Of a DNA stretch of 64,000 bases, positions 46,590-55,562 are shown one piece after another. This DNA comes from Nonomuraea maritima (GTDB taxonomy: Bacteria; Actinomycetota; Actinomycetes; Streptosporangiales; Streptosporangiaceae), in NCBI RefSeq assembly GCF_900100395.1, contig NZ_FNFB01000027.1:32475-96474 (forward strand), given 5' to 3'. Position numbers and translations under genes: made by a program. The notes under the pieces were generated by a model. The model did no database searches. It was not told where the DNA came from and worked only from the letters and a program-made list of their open reading frames with translations. Within the stretch, counting starts at the first letter, position 1. Each line of letters opens with the position of its first letter.

Positions 46590-48737
46590 GTGACCCACTC
46601 CTCCGACGACGCTCTCCTGCCGCTCGAAGCCGTGCGGCCCCCGGCGTCGGCGAAGGACGGCAGGGGGGCTCCGGTGCCCGCGCCCGAGCGGCCCGTGGCG
46701 AGGATCGCGGTCGACAGCCCGCTCCCGCACCTCGACCGCCTCTTCGACTACCTCGTGCCCGCCGCGCTGCACGAGACGGCCGTGCCCGGCGTACGCGTCC
46801 GGGTGCGGTTCGCGGGCAAGCTCGTCGACGGCTTCCTGCTGGAGCGGGCCGCCGACACCGAGCACGAGGGCAAGCTGACCCCGCTCGAACGCGTCGTGTC
46901 GCCCGAACCGGTGCTCACCCTCGAGATCGCCGGGCTGGCGCGGGCGGTCGCCGACCGCTACGCGGGCACTCTCGCCGACGTGCTGCGCCTCGCCGTCCCG
47001 CCGCGTCACGCCAAGGCCGAGGCCGAGCCGTCCGCCGACCCCGAGCCGTCCGAGAGGCCCGCGCAGGACGGGCCGGGCGCGTGGGACGCCTACCCGGCCG
47101 GGCGGTCGTTCCTCGACGCGCTGCGCGGCGGGCGGGCGCCGAGGGCCGTGTGGTCGGCGCTGCCCGGCGCCAGGGGATGGGCGGCGGAACTGGCCGAGGC
47201 GGTGCGGGCCACGCTCGACGGCGGCAGGGGAGCGGTCGTCGTGGTGCCCGACGGCAAGGACGTCGCGCTCGCGGACGCCGCCTTCGCCCGGGTCCTCGGC
47301 CCCGGCGAACACGTGGCGCTCACCGCCGACCTGGGCCCGGCCGAACGGTACCGGCGATGGCTGAAGGTGCTGAGAGGCCAGGTACGCGCGGTGGTCGGCA
47401 CCCGTACGGCGATGTTCGCCCCCGTCGCCGAGCTCGGCCTGGTGGCCATCTGGGACGACGGCGACGACCTGCACGCCGAGCGGCTGGCCCCGTACCCGCA
47501 CGCCCGCGAGGTGCTCGGGCTGCGCGCACACCGGGCGGGCGCGGCGATGCTGATCGGCGGCTACGCGCGCACGGCCGAGGCCACCCAGCTGGTCGCGACC
47601 GGCTGGGCCAGGCCGATCGTGGCCGCCCGTACCACGATCAGGAGCCTCGCCCCGCGCGTGCGGCCCGCCGGTGAGGACGCCGAACTCGCCAAGGACCAGG
47701 CTGCCCGGCAGGCGCGCCTGCCCAGCCTGGCCTGGCGGGCGCTGCGCCACGGGCTGGAGCGCGGCCCGGTGCTCGTGCAGGTGCCGCGGCGCGGCTACCT
47801 GCCCGCGCTTGCCTGCCGCCACTGCCGCGCGCCCGCCCGCTGCGTCCTGCCGCCGACCAGGAGCGCGCCGGACGCCGTCATGGCGGGCGCGATCCCGCTG
47901 GGCGGCGAGAGCCGGGACCGGGCCGGCGAGCCGGCGTGGTCCCCCGAGCCGCACGGCGAGGGCGGACCGCAGTGCCACGGCCCCCTCGCGCTCAGGGCCG
48001 GTCACGCGGCCCCCTACTGCCGCTGGTGCGGCCGGGTCGCCGCGGCCTGGCGCTGCCCGTCCTGCGGCAGCCCCCGGATGCGCGCCGTGGTCACCGGCGC
48101 CCGGCGCACCGCGGAGGAGCTCGGCAGGGCCTTCCCGTCCGTCCCGGTGCGCACGTCGGGCCGCGACGGCGTCCTCGCGTCCGTCTCCGACGCCCGCGCC
48201 CTGGTCGTCGCCACGCCGGGGGCCGAGCCATCGGCGGCCGACGGTTACGCGGCGGCCGTGCTGCTCGACGGCTGGGCGCTGCTCGGCAGGGCCGACCTGC
48301 GGGCGGCCGAGGAGGCGGTGCGGCGGTGGATGAACGCCGCCGCGCTGCTGCGTCCCGCGGCCGAGCTGGTGGTGCTCGGCGACGCCGCGCTGCCCGCCGT
48401 ACAGGCGCTGGTCAGGTGGGACCCGGTCGGCCACGCCGAGCGCGAGCTGGGCGACCGCGCCGAGCTGGGGTTCCCGCCCGCCGTGCGGATGGCGACGCTC
48501 ACGGGCGCGGCCGCCGCTGTCCGGCAGATGCTCGACGAGGTACGCCTGCCGCCCGACGCCGAGGTGCTCGGTCCCGTCCCGGTCGACGACGCCGGGCAGG
48601 AGCGGGCGATGATCCGCGTGCACCGATCGGGCGGCGCGGCACTCTCCGCCGCGCTCAAAGGGGCCAGCGGGGTGCGTGCGGCACGGAAGACGCCTGATGT
48701 CGTGAGGGTGAGTGTCGACCCGCTCGACCTGATTTAG
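46590..48737 (+). CDS. priA: PriA-type primosomal protein N' lacking helicase motifs
   Basis: A 715-aa homologue of the replication restart protein PriA, of the actinobacterial form. The N-terminal DNA-binding domain is clear (VDSPLPHLDRLFDYLVP, GVRVRVRFAGKLVDGFLLER near 73-92), as are the segments matching helicase lobes (VVGTRTAMFAPVAELGLVAI near 269). The Walker A GxTGSGKT is absent, and the DEAH position reads WDDGDD, so ATPase activity is unlikely. The zinc-binding cysteines are present (CRHC near 410, CRWC near 474, CPSC near 490) but the first pair is followed by a long insert of about 50 residues. GTG 46590 gives the family N-terminus. It probably acts structurally at forks. Confidence 0.88.
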   Translation: MTHSSDDALLPLEAVRPPASAKDGRGAPVPAPERPVARIAVDSPLPHLDRLFDYLVPAALHETAVPGVRVRVRFAGKLVDGFLLERAADTEHEGKLTPLERVVSPEPVLTLEIAGLARAVADRYAGTLADVLRLAVPPRHAKAEAEPSADPEPSERPAQDGPGAWDAYPAGRSFLDALRGGRAPRAVWSALPGARGWAAELAEAVRATLDGGRGAVVVVPDGKDVALADAAFARVLGPGEHVALTADLGPAERYRRWLKVLRGQVRAVVGTRTAMFAPVAELGLVAIWDDGDDLHAERLAPYPHAREVLGLRAHRAGAAMLIGGYARTAEATQLVATGWARPIVAARTTIRSLAPRVRPAGEDAELAKDQAARQARLPSLAWRALRHGLERGPVLVQVPRRGYLPALACRHCRAPARCVLPPTRSAPDAVMAGAIPLGGESRDRAGEPAWSPEPHGEGGPQCHGPLALRAGHAAPYCRWCGRVAAAWRCPSCGSPRMRAVVTGARRTAEELGRAFPSVPVRTSGRDGVLASVSDARALVVATPGAEPSAADGYAAAVLLDGWALLGRADLRAAEEAVRRWMNAAALLRPAAELVVLGDAALPAVQALVRWDPVGHAERELGDRAELGFPPAVRMATLTGAAAAVRQMLDEVRLPPDAEVLGPVPVDDAGQERAMIRVHRSGGAALSAALKGASGVRAARKTPDVVRVSVDPLDLI

Positions 48738-48786
48738 ACCGTTTCCCCGATTCGCTCATCCGATGGCCAGCCGTTAGCGTGCCACT

Positions 48787-50256
48787 GTGTCGATCGAATG
48801 GGTGAACCAAGCCATCGACGACCTGCGTGCTTGGGGGCGTACGCGGGACGTCGACGTGGACGCGGACGAGGTCCGCCTGCTCTGCGACTACGCCAGCGAC
48901 TACCTGGGCGTCGACGAACTGGGCGACTTCACCCCGGAGACCTTCGACGAACTGCTGCTGTCGATCTACCCGCGCAAGGTCATCGCGCCGCCCGAGAGCG
49001 CCCCCGAGACCATCGCCGCCGCCCGCACGTTCGTCGACTACCTGGGCGAGTCCGGCCGGGCGAGCGCCCCGAGCGTCGCCCGCATGCATGAACGGCTCGA
49101 CGACATCGAGCCGCGCATGGTCGAGGCCCTCGCCGACCCGGCCAACTTCGGCATGGCCAAGAGCCTGTTCAGCTCGATCGGCCCCGAGTCGCTCGAACAG
49201 GACGTCTCCATCCCCGCCGGTGAGCTGCCCGACCTGGGCGAGGCGCCCTGCGACTGCCCGGGCTGCACGCCCCTGCCCGCCGTACGGCTGGCCGAGCCGG
49301 ACGAGCTGCGCGCGGAGCTGCCGGGCGTCCCCATGCTGGCCGCGGAGCCCCTGGACGACGACGGCGACCCGCTCGAGGCATGGGCGCGGCGCGTCGCCCG
49401 CCTGCTCGACCACGACACCGGCGGCGCGGTCACCGGGTCCGCCGAGCTCGACGAGGGCCTCTACGACCTGTTCGACATGCTCTACCGCCTCCAGGTGCGG
49501 GTGCCCATGAGCGTGATCGGCGACCACTTCGCGGAGATCTCCGACGAGACCCCCGTCGATCTGCCCGTGGTGCTCGACCGGCTGGCGTGGTGCGGCATGA
49601 TCCACGTCGACGGCGAGACCGCCGGGCTCACCCCGCTCGCCCTCTGGGCGTTGCGCGAGCACTACCTGTCGCTCGGCGTCGACGCCCCGCGCGCCCCCGA
49701 CCTCGCCGAGGCCGACGCGCTCGGGCTCATCGAGGGCCTGCTCGAAGGCGTCCCGACCGAGCTGGCGGAGGCCGACATCAGCCGCTGGCTGACCGGCCGT
49801 GACCCCGGCGAGGCCGCCGCCGAGCTGCTCGCCGCCGCCTCCGGCGCGCCCGCGGTGGCCCGCGGCATCGCCATCACCATCGTCGACCGCCTCGGCCCCG
49901 AGGCCGAGGCGCAGGTCCGTGACCGCCTCGGCGACGACGAGCTCCGTCCGCACGTGATCCACTGGCTGGGCGCGCGGGGCCTGCCCGCACCGCCGCTCAC
50001 CCAGGACGAGCTCCTCTGGGTCAGCGTCGACATGCTCGCCCTGGCCCTGCCCGCGGCCGAGGAGGACCCGGAGAACTTCGCCGAGAACATGGCGGCCTCC
50101 GGGCCGCCCGCCCACGTGATCGAGGAGATGTGGCGGGTCGACCACCCCGACGTGGTCGATGTTCTCGAACTCCTCGGACGCTCGCTGCCCGACCGCACGG
50201 TCGCCAAGGCCGCGCGCAAGGCGGCGTTCAAGGCCCGTTCCCGGGCCATCCGTTAG
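48787..50256 (+). CDS. Unknown 489-aa protein, first of two tandem paralogues
   Basis: A largely helical, acidic protein of unknown function. The N-terminal part (residues 1-80) contains DYASDYLGVDELGDFTPETF and ELLLSIYPRKVIAPP, a segment I associate with N-terminal domains of actinobacterial proteins fused to pRiA4b ORF-3-like domains. A CDCPGC motif near residue 153 could bind metal. From about 210 on there are helical repeats including winged-helix-like VVLDRLAWCGMIHVDGETAG near 259. The C-terminus HPDVVDVLELLGRSL then VAKAARKAAFKAR is shared with the next gene. GTG 48787 lies 49 bases after priA. No signal peptide or membrane segment. Confidence 0.7.
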   Translation: MSIEWVNQAIDDLRAWGRTRDVDVDADEVRLLCDYASDYLGVDELGDFTPETFDELLLSIYPRKVIAPPESAPETIAAARTFVDYLGESGRASAPSVARMHERLDDIEPRMVEALADPANFGMAKSLFSSIGPESLEQDVSIPAGELPDLGEAPCDCPGCTPLPAVRLAEPDELRAELPGVPMLAAEPLDDDGDPLEAWARRVARLLDHDTGGAVTGSAELDEGLYDLFDMLYRLQVRVPMSVIGDHFAEISDETPVDLPVVLDRLAWCGMIHVDGETAGLTPLALWALREHYLSLGVDAPRAPDLAEADALGLIEGLLEGVPTELAEADISRWLTGRDPGEAAAELLAAASGAPAVARGIAITIVDRLGPEAEAQVRDRLGDDELRPHVIHWLGARGLPAPPLTQDELLWVSVDMLALALPAAEEDPENFAENMAASGPPAHVIEEMWRVDHPDVVDVLELLGRSLPDRTVAKAARKAAFKARSRAIR

Positions 50257-50293
50257 GTACATTCCTGTGACCGCTGTGCAGTAGGTTTCCTAG

Positions 50294-51640
50294 GTGGCAA
50301 ACAACGTCTTCGACCTCGCCGAGCTGCGCAAGCTGATCGATGAGCAGGCCGTCGTGCCGCCGCGGCCCCCGCAGGAGCCTCGTGTCGACCGTGAGGCGCT
50401 GACGTTCCCGCCGGTCCTGCCGGCTCCTGACGCCGAGCTGGCCGGGGCGGTGCCGCAGGTGCCGCTCGTGGCCGACGCGATCAGGCTCGCCACCTGGACC
50501 GGCACCCGCGAGGTCGGCCCCGACGGGCACCTGTCCGAGTCCGACGCGGCGGCCGCGGCCGCCGCGCTCGGGGTGCCCGCCCCGCGCCTGCGGCTGATCT
50601 GGATCGTCGCCGTCAACTCCGGCCTGCTGCAGATCCTCGGCGGACGCGCCTCCCGCGGGCCGCTGTCGATGCAGCTGACCGTCGAGGCGACGCTCGAGTT
50701 CTGGGACGGCGTCGTCATGGACGTGCTCGACCGCGCCGACGAAGGCCTGACCGGCTCGGCCGTGGTCGACGGCCACCTCGCCGAGATGCTGGCCACGATC
50801 TACTCCGTGCGCTCCGGCGTCGCGACGGCCAACCTCGCCCGCGGCATCCTGCAGTCCCACGAGGTGGCCTGCGCGCCCGGCGCGGCCGAGATGCGCAGGC
50901 TGGCCGCCGCGCTGCCGGCCGAGCTGCTGGAGGCGCTGTCGCTGCTGACGTACTGCGGGCTGGTCGAGCAGACGGTGGCCGGGCGCATCGCGCTCACCCC
51001 GCTGGGTGTGTGGGCCGTCCGCCGCGACCTGCTGCGCGAGGGCCACGACGCGCCGACCACCGCCGAGGTCGAGGTGTTCGCCGACCTGTCGGCGGCCGAG
51101 CTGGTCGAGGCCCTGGTGAGCGGGGCGGCCACGCAGAGCGCCGTCGCCGGGTGGCTGGAACGCCGCTCGCCCGAGTCGGCCGCCGAAGAACTCATCGCGA
51201 TCGCCGCCACGGGCACGGCCGGCCGGCGTGGCGCCGTCGGCGCGATCCTCGAGGAGCTGGGGCCCGAGGCCGAGGCGCCGGTCCGCAAGGCTCTCGACCA
51301 TCCGCTGATGCGCCGTTACGCCGCGTCCTGGCTGCACATCCGCGACCTCGAGGCGCCGACGCTCGGCCCGGCCGACCACACCTGGATCGCGGTCGACACC
51401 CTGGCGGCGCTCATGCACATGTCGGGGCCCGCGGCCGGGCGGTTCGACACACCCGAGCCCCGCGAAGACCTGATCCGGCTGGTCGGTGAGATGCCCGCGG
51501 TCGGCCACCCCGACACGATCGCCGTCCTCGACATGCTCGGCACCACCCACGACGACCCGATCGTGGCGAAGGCGGCGCGTAAGGCCGCGATGAAGGCCCG
51601 CACGCTGGCCCACGCGGGTGCGCCGGGCACGCGCCGGTGA
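50294..51640 (+). CDS. Unknown 448-aa protein, second of two tandem paralogues
   Basis: A soluble, helix-rich protein related to its upstream neighbour over the C-terminal two thirds. Common elements are a winged-helix-like LSLLTYCGLVEQTVAGRIAL near residue 214-233, LTPLGVWAVRRDLLREGHDAP-type continuation, ILEELGPEAEAPVRKAL near 316-332, and the tail HPDTIAVLDMLGTTHDDP then VAKAARKAAMKAR. The N-terminal domain differs and lacks the CDCPGC motif. GTG 50294 begins MANNVFDLAEL. The 37-base gap to the first paralogue suggests co-transcription. A possible -10 (TAAACT) for def follows the stop. Function unknown. Confidence 0.7.
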   Translation: MANNVFDLAELRKLIDEQAVVPPRPPQEPRVDREALTFPPVLPAPDAELAGAVPQVPLVADAIRLATWTGTREVGPDGHLSESDAAAAAAALGVPAPRLRLIWIVAVNSGLLQILGGRASRGPLSMQLTVEATLEFWDGVVMDVLDRADEGLTGSAVVDGHLAEMLATIYSVRSGVATANLARGILQSHEVACAPGAAEMRRLAAALPAELLEALSLLTYCGLVEQTVAGRIALTPLGVWAVRRDLLREGHDAPTTAEVEVFADLSAAELVEALVSGAATQSAVAGWLERRSPESAAEELIAIAATGTAGRRGAVGAILEELGPEAEAPVRKALDHPLMRRYAASWLHIRDLEAPTLGPADHTWIAVDTLAALMHMSGPAAGRFDTPEPREDLIRLVGEMPAVGHPDTIAVLDMLGTTHDDPIVAKAARKAAMKARTLAHAGAPGTRR

Positions 51641-51702
51641 GAGGCCCATACCTGCACTAAACTGGGCGGCTGATCCATGCTCGACGAACGGAGATGAACC
51701 CC

Positions 51703-52251
51703 TTGGCGATCCAGCCGATCCGGTTGTTCGGAGATCCGGTGCTGCGCACCCCGGCGGCCCCGGTCGTCGACTTCGACAAGGAGCTCCGCAAGCTGGTCAA
51801 AGACCTCACCGACACGATGATGGACGCCCCGGGCGCCGGTCTCGCCGCTCCGCAGATCGGCGTCGGGCTGCGGGTGTTCACCTACTACGTCGACGAGCAG
51901 CTCGGCCACCTCATCAACCCCGACCTCGACCTGTCGTCCGAGATCGACGAGGAGGGCGAGGAGGGCTGCCTGTCGTTCCCCGGCCTGGCCTTCCCGACCC
52001 CGCGCGCGGTGCGGGCCGTGGCCAAGGGCTTCAACATGCACGGCGAGCCGGTCGTGCTGGAGGGCACCGACCTGATGGCGCGCTGCTTCCAGCACGAGAC
52101 CGACCACCTCGAGGGCATCCTGTTCATCGACCGCCTCGACCCCAAGCAGCGCAAGCTCGCCATGAAGGCCGTGCGCGAGGCCGAGTGGAGCGGCCTGTCC
52201 GCCCCCGTGATCAAGGCCTCGCCCCACGCGACCGGCGGAAAGGCGATCTGA
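51703..52251 (+). CDS. def: Peptide deformylase
   Basis: A 182-aa iron enzyme removing N-formyl groups from new proteins. All three motifs are intact: GAGLAAPQIG near residues 45-54, EGCLSFPG near 87 with the metal Cys, and QHETDHLEGILF near 131 with the metal histidines and catalytic Glu. TTG 51703 is chosen: GGAG at 51690-51693 is 9 bases upstream, whereas the ATG at 51694 directly abuts it and cannot be used with it. The protein then begins with AIQPIRLFGDP, as homologues do. fmt follows after 4 bases, coupling formylation and deformylation genes. Confidence 0.95.
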   Translation: MAIQPIRLFGDPVLRTPAAPVVDFDKELRKLVKDLTDTMMDAPGAGLAAPQIGVGLRVFTYYVDEQLGHLINPDLDLSSEIDEEGEEGCLSFPGLAFPTPRAVRAVAKGFNMHGEPVVLEGTDLMARCFQHETDHLEGILFIDRLDPKQRKLAMKAVREAEWSGLSAPVIKASPHATGGKAI

Positions 52252-52255
52252 CAGC

Positions 52256-53182
52256 ATGCGTCTGGTCTTCGCGGGCACGCCCGAGACGGCGCTGCCGTCG
52301 CTGCGCACCCTGATCGACTCGCCCCGCCACGAGGTGGTGGCCGTCGTCACCCGCCCCGACGCCCAGTCGGGCCGGGGGCGCAAGGTCCACCCCTCGCCGG
52401 TGGCCGCGCTCGCCGAGGAGGCGGGCATCGAGGTGCTGCGTCCCCAGAAGGCCGGCGACCCCGCCTTCCTCGACCGGCTGCGCGAGCTTGAGCCCGACTG
52501 CTGCCCGGTGGTCGCGTACGGCGCGCTGCTGCCGCAGTCGGCCCTCGACGTGCCCCGGCACGGCTGGATCAACCTGCACTTCTCGATCCTGCCCGCCTGG
52601 CGGGGGGCCGCTCCCGTGCAGCACGCGATCCTGCACGGCGACGAGATCACGGGCGCGACCACGTTCCAGATCGTGAAGGAGCTCGACGCGGGGCCCGTCT
52701 ACGGCGTCGTGACCGAGGAGGTCCGCGCCGACGACACGAGCGGCACGCTGCTGGAACGGCTCTCGGTCTCCGGGGCCGGGCTGCTCGCGGCCACGCTCGA
52801 CGGCGTCGAGGACGGCGCCCTCGAGGCCCGGCCGCAGCCCGCGGACGGCGTGACCATCGCTCCCAAGATCAGCGTCGATGACGCCCGGATCGACTGGACC
52901 AAGCCCGCCATGCACATCGACCGGCTCGTCCGGGCCTGCGCGCCCAACCCCGGCGCCTGGACCGAGTTCCGCGGCCAGCGGGTGAAGGTGGGCCCGGTCC
53001 GGGTGGTCGCGGGCAAGCGGCTCGCGGCGGGCGAGATCTCCGCCACGAAGACGACGGTGCTGGTCGGCACGGCCACCGACGCGGTCGAGCTGGGCGAGGT
53101 GCAGCCGCAGGGCAAGCGGCTGATGGGCGCGGGCGAGTGGGCCCGTGGCGTCCGTCCCGAGGGTGACGAGGTCTTCGCGTGA
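52256..53182 (+). CDS. fmt: Methionyl-tRNA formyltransferase
   Basis: A 308-aa enzyme that formylates initiator Met-tRNA. RLVFAGTPETALPSLRTLI starts the formyltransferase domain; INLHFSILPAWRGAAPVQHA near residues 104-123 has the catalytic Asn/His region and GDEITGATTFQIVKELDAGP near 128-147 the Asp. The C-terminal OB-fold domain (about 205-308) includes RLVRACAPNPGAWTEFRGQR. ATG 52256; its stop overlaps the GTG of rsmB (GTGA), so def-fmt-rsmB form one unit. Confidence 0.95.
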   Translation: MRLVFAGTPETALPSLRTLIDSPRHEVVAVVTRPDAQSGRGRKVHPSPVAALAEEAGIEVLRPQKAGDPAFLDRLRELEPDCCPVVAYGALLPQSALDVPRHGWINLHFSILPAWRGAAPVQHAILHGDEITGATTFQIVKELDAGPVYGVVTEEVRADDTSGTLLERLSVSGAGLLAATLDGVEDGALEARPQPADGVTIAPKISVDDARIDWTKPAMHIDRLVRACAPNPGAWTEFRGQRVKVGPVRVVAGKRLAAGEISATKTTVLVGTATDAVELGEVQPQGKRLMGAGEWARGVRPEGDEVFA

Positions 53183-54783
53183 CGCGGCCGTTCCGCGAGG
53201 GCGGCGCCCGGCCGTTCCGGGCGAACGAGAACGGGAACAGCGAGCGGCGCGCCCAGGGGGAGCGGCCCCGCAGGTCCCAGGGCGGCGGCGACGATCGGAC
53301 GCGGCGCTCCCAGAGCGGCGGAGACGATCGGGCGCGGCGGTCCGAGGGCGGCGGCGACGATCGGGGGCGGCGGTCGCAGGGTGGTGGTCAGCGGCGGGCC
53401 GGGAGGCCGGCGCGTGACGTGGCCCGTAACGCGGCGTTCGATGTGCTGCGCGCCGTCGACGAGCGCGACGCGTACGCCAACCTGCTGATGCCGCGGCTCC
53501 TGCGCGACCGGGGCATCCGGGGGCGTGACGCCGCGCTGGCCACCGAGCTCGCCTACGGCACGCTGCGCGGGCTCGGCACGTACGACGCCATCATCGACGT
53601 GTGCGGCGACCGCGAGCCCGACCCCGACGTGCGCGACGCGCTGCGGCTCGGCGCCCACCAGCTGCTGCGCATGCGCGTCCCGCCGCACGCGGCCGTCGGC
53701 ACCACCGTCGACCTCGTACGCCTGCGGATCGGCCCCGGCGCGGCCAAGTTCGTCAACGCGGTGCTCCGCAAGATCGGCTCCAGGACGCTGGAGGAGTGGC
53801 TGCCCATCGTCGCGCCCGACCCGGCCGACGACCCGGTGGGCCACCTCGCCGTCACCCACGGGCATCCGCGCTGGATCGTCTCGGCCTTCCGCGACGCGCT
53901 GGGCTCGTCCGATGAGCTGCCCGCACTGCTGGAGGCCGACAACGCGCGGCCCCTGGTGACCCTGGTGGCGCGTCCAGGGCGCAGCTCCGTGGCGGAGCTG
54001 GAAGCGGCCGGCGCCATGCCGGGACGCTACTCGCCGTACGCCGCCTACCTGCGCGAGGGCGACCCCGGGCAGATCGACGCCGTGGCCGAGACACGCGCCG
54101 CCGTCCAGGACGAGGGCAGCCAGCTGGTGGCGCTCGCCCTCACCCGGGTGCCGGTCGGCAACGGTGGTGACGGCGAGAAGTGGCTCGACATGTGCGCGGG
54201 TCCGGGCGGTAAGGCGGGGCTCCTCGACGCGATCGCCACCCACGGTGACCTCGCCGGCCAGGCGGACGGAGGGTCCACGGCGTTCGCCGGTGGGGCGCGG
54301 CTGCTCGCGGCCGACGTCCAGTACCACCGGGCGCGGCTGGTGTGGGAGACCACCCGCGACGCGAGCGTGATCACCGCCGACGGCACCGAGCCCGTGTGGC
54401 GGCCGGAATCGTTCGACCGGGTGATGCTCGACGCGCCCTGCACCGGCCTCGGCGCGCTGCGGCGGCGGCCCGAGGCCCGCTGGCGGCGCGACCCGGCGGG
54501 CATCGCCGACCTCGGCAGGCTGCAGCGCCGCCTGCTCGGCACCGCCCTCGACGCGGTGCGGCCGGGCGGCGTGGTGGCGTACGTCACCTGCTCGCCGCAC
54601 CTGGCCGAGACCCGGGTGGTGATCGGCGACGTGCTGGCGCGCCGGGACGACGTCGAGCAGCTCGACGCCCGGCTCTACCTGCCCGGCGTCGACGGCCTCG
54701 GCGACGGCCCGCACGTCCAGTTCTGGCCCCACCGCCACGGCACCGACGCCATGTTCCTGTCCCTGCTGCGCAAACGCGCCTGA
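53179..54783 (+). CDS. rsmB: 16S rRNA (cytosine-5) methyltransferase RsmB with repetitive N-terminal tail
   Basis: A 534-aa m5C methyltransferase. Residues 1-75 are a low-complexity basic/acidic tail with an 11-residue repeat (RRSQGGGDDRT and variants). A NusB-like RNA-binding domain covers about 78-215 (ARNAAFDVLRAVDERDAYAN). The SAM domain has DMCAGPGGKAGLLDAIA near 337, and the two cysteines needed for catalysis and release in DAPCTGLGALRRRPEARWRR near 417-436 and VTCSPHLAET near 474. GTG 53179 overlaps the fmt stop. The tail is probably disordered; without it the length is normal. Confidence 0.93.
   Translation: MTRPFREGGARPFRANENGNSERRAQGERPRRSQGGGDDRTRRSQSGGDDRARRSEGGGDDRGRRSQGGGQRRAGRPARDVARNAAFDVLRAVDERDAYANLLMPRLLRDRGIRGRDAALATELAYGTLRGLGTYDAIIDVCGDREPDPDVRDALRLGAHQLLRMRVPPHAAVGTTVDLVRLRIGPGAAKFVNAVLRKIGSRTLEEWLPIVAPDPADDPVGHLAVTHGHPRWIVSAFRDALGSSDELPALLEADNARPLVTLVARPGRSSVAELEAAGAMPGRYSPYAAYLREGDPGQIDAVAETRAAVQDEGSQLVALALTRVPVGNGGDGEKWLDMCAGPGGKAGLLDAIATHGDLAGQADGGSTAFAGGARLLAADVQYHRARLVWETTRDASVITADGTEPVWRPESFDRVMLDAPCTGLGALRRRPEARWRRDPAGIADLGRLQRRLLGTALDAVRPGGVVAYVTCSPHLAETRVVIGDVLARRDDVEQLDARLYLPGVDGLGDGPHVQFWPHRHGTDAMFLSLLRKRA
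53269..53388 (+). repeat. 33-bp in-gene repeat encoding the RsmB tail
   Basis: Three full units and a partial fourth of 33 bases encode RRSQGGGDDRT, RRSQSGGDDRA, RRSEGGGDDRG and RRSQGGG. Units are alike at DNA level (CGGCGACGATCGG core), so length variation between strains is likely. Confidence 0.85.
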
Positions 54784-54796
54784 CGCCGCTTCCTGC

Positions 54797-54825
54797 CCCC
54801 CGCGTCTCCCGCGTAGGCGCGGGGG
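54797..54825 (+). terminator. Hairpin between rsmB and rpe
   Basis: CCCCCGCG (54797-54804) pairs with CGCGGGGG (54818-54825) across a 13-base loop, 14 bases after the rsmB stop. TAGACT at 54851-54856, just before rpe, is a possible -10 for a new transcript. Confidence 0.5.
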
Positions 54826-54865
54826 ACGACGGCGTGGGCCGGGCGTTCACTAGACTGAGGTCATC

Positions 54866-55528
54866 ATGGCTGTACAGATCTCGCCCAGCATCCTCGCCGC
54901 CGACTTCGCCAGGCTCGCCGACGAGGCCGCCGCCGTGCCCAACGCCGACTGGCTGCACGTCGACGTCATGGACTACCACTTCGTGCCCAACCTGACGCTC
55001 GGGCTGCCCGTGGTGGAGGCACTGCGCAAGGCGACCGAGACGCCTCTCGACTGCCACCTCATGATCTCCGACCCCGACCGGTGGGCGCCGCAGTACGCCG
55101 AGGCGGGGGCGGGCAGCGTGACCATTCACGCCGAGGCGGCCAAGGCCCCGGTCCGCACGCTGCGCGAGATCCGCTGGCTCGGCGCCAGGGCAGGCCTCGC
55201 ACTCAACCCGGCCACCCCCGTCGAGCCGTACGCCGACCTGCTGGGCGAGATCGACATGCTGCTGCTGATGACCGTCGAGCCGGGCTTCGGCGGCCAGAAG
55301 TTCCTCGACGTGGTGCTGCCGAAGCTCCGGCGGGCCCGCGAGCTCGTGACCCGCCACGGCGGAAACGTGTGGCTGCAGGTCGACGGCGGGGTCGACGCCG
55401 GAACCATCGAGCGTTGCGCCGAGGCCGGCGCCGACGTGTTCGTGGCCGGCAGCGCGGTGTACGGCGCCTCCGACCCGAAGGCCGCCATCGACGCCCTGCG
55501 CGCCGCGGCCGAACGCGCCGCCTCTTGA
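54866..55528 (+). CDS. rpe: Ribulose-phosphate 3-epimerase
   Basis: A 220-aa TIM barrel of the pentose phosphate pathway interconverting ribulose 5-phosphate and xylulose 5-phosphate. It begins ISPSILAADFARLADE, has WLHVDVMDYHFVPNLTLG near residues 29-46 (metal His/Asp), LDCHLMISDPDRW near 61, MTVEPGFGGQKFLDVVLPKL near 135-154 and LQVDGGVDAGTI near 171. ATG 54866 gives full length. It provides the precursor ribulose 5-phosphate, which is also the substrate of RibBA in the operon beyond the next gene. Confidence 0.96.
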   Translation: MAVQISPSILAADFARLADEAAAVPNADWLHVDVMDYHFVPNLTLGLPVVEALRKATETPLDCHLMISDPDRWAPQYAEAGAGSVTIHAEAAKAPVRTLREIRWLGARAGLALNPATPVEPYADLLGEIDMLLLMTVEPGFGGQKFLDVVLPKLRRARELVTRHGGNVWLQVDGGVDAGTIERCAEAGADVFVAGSAVYGASDPKAAIDALRAAAERAAS

Positions 55529-55555
55529 CATGAGCCCGCCGTCGGCGGGTAATTG
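55525..55555 (+). promoter_or_regulatory. TTGACA promoter of the MpaB-type gene, leaderless start
   Basis: A consensus TTGACA at 55525-55530 overlaps the rpe stop codon, and TAATTG (55550-55555) lies 19 bases on. The ATG at 55563 is 7 bases after the -10, so the mRNA should begin at the start codon. Confidence 0.65.
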
Positions 55556-55562
55556 TCCAATT

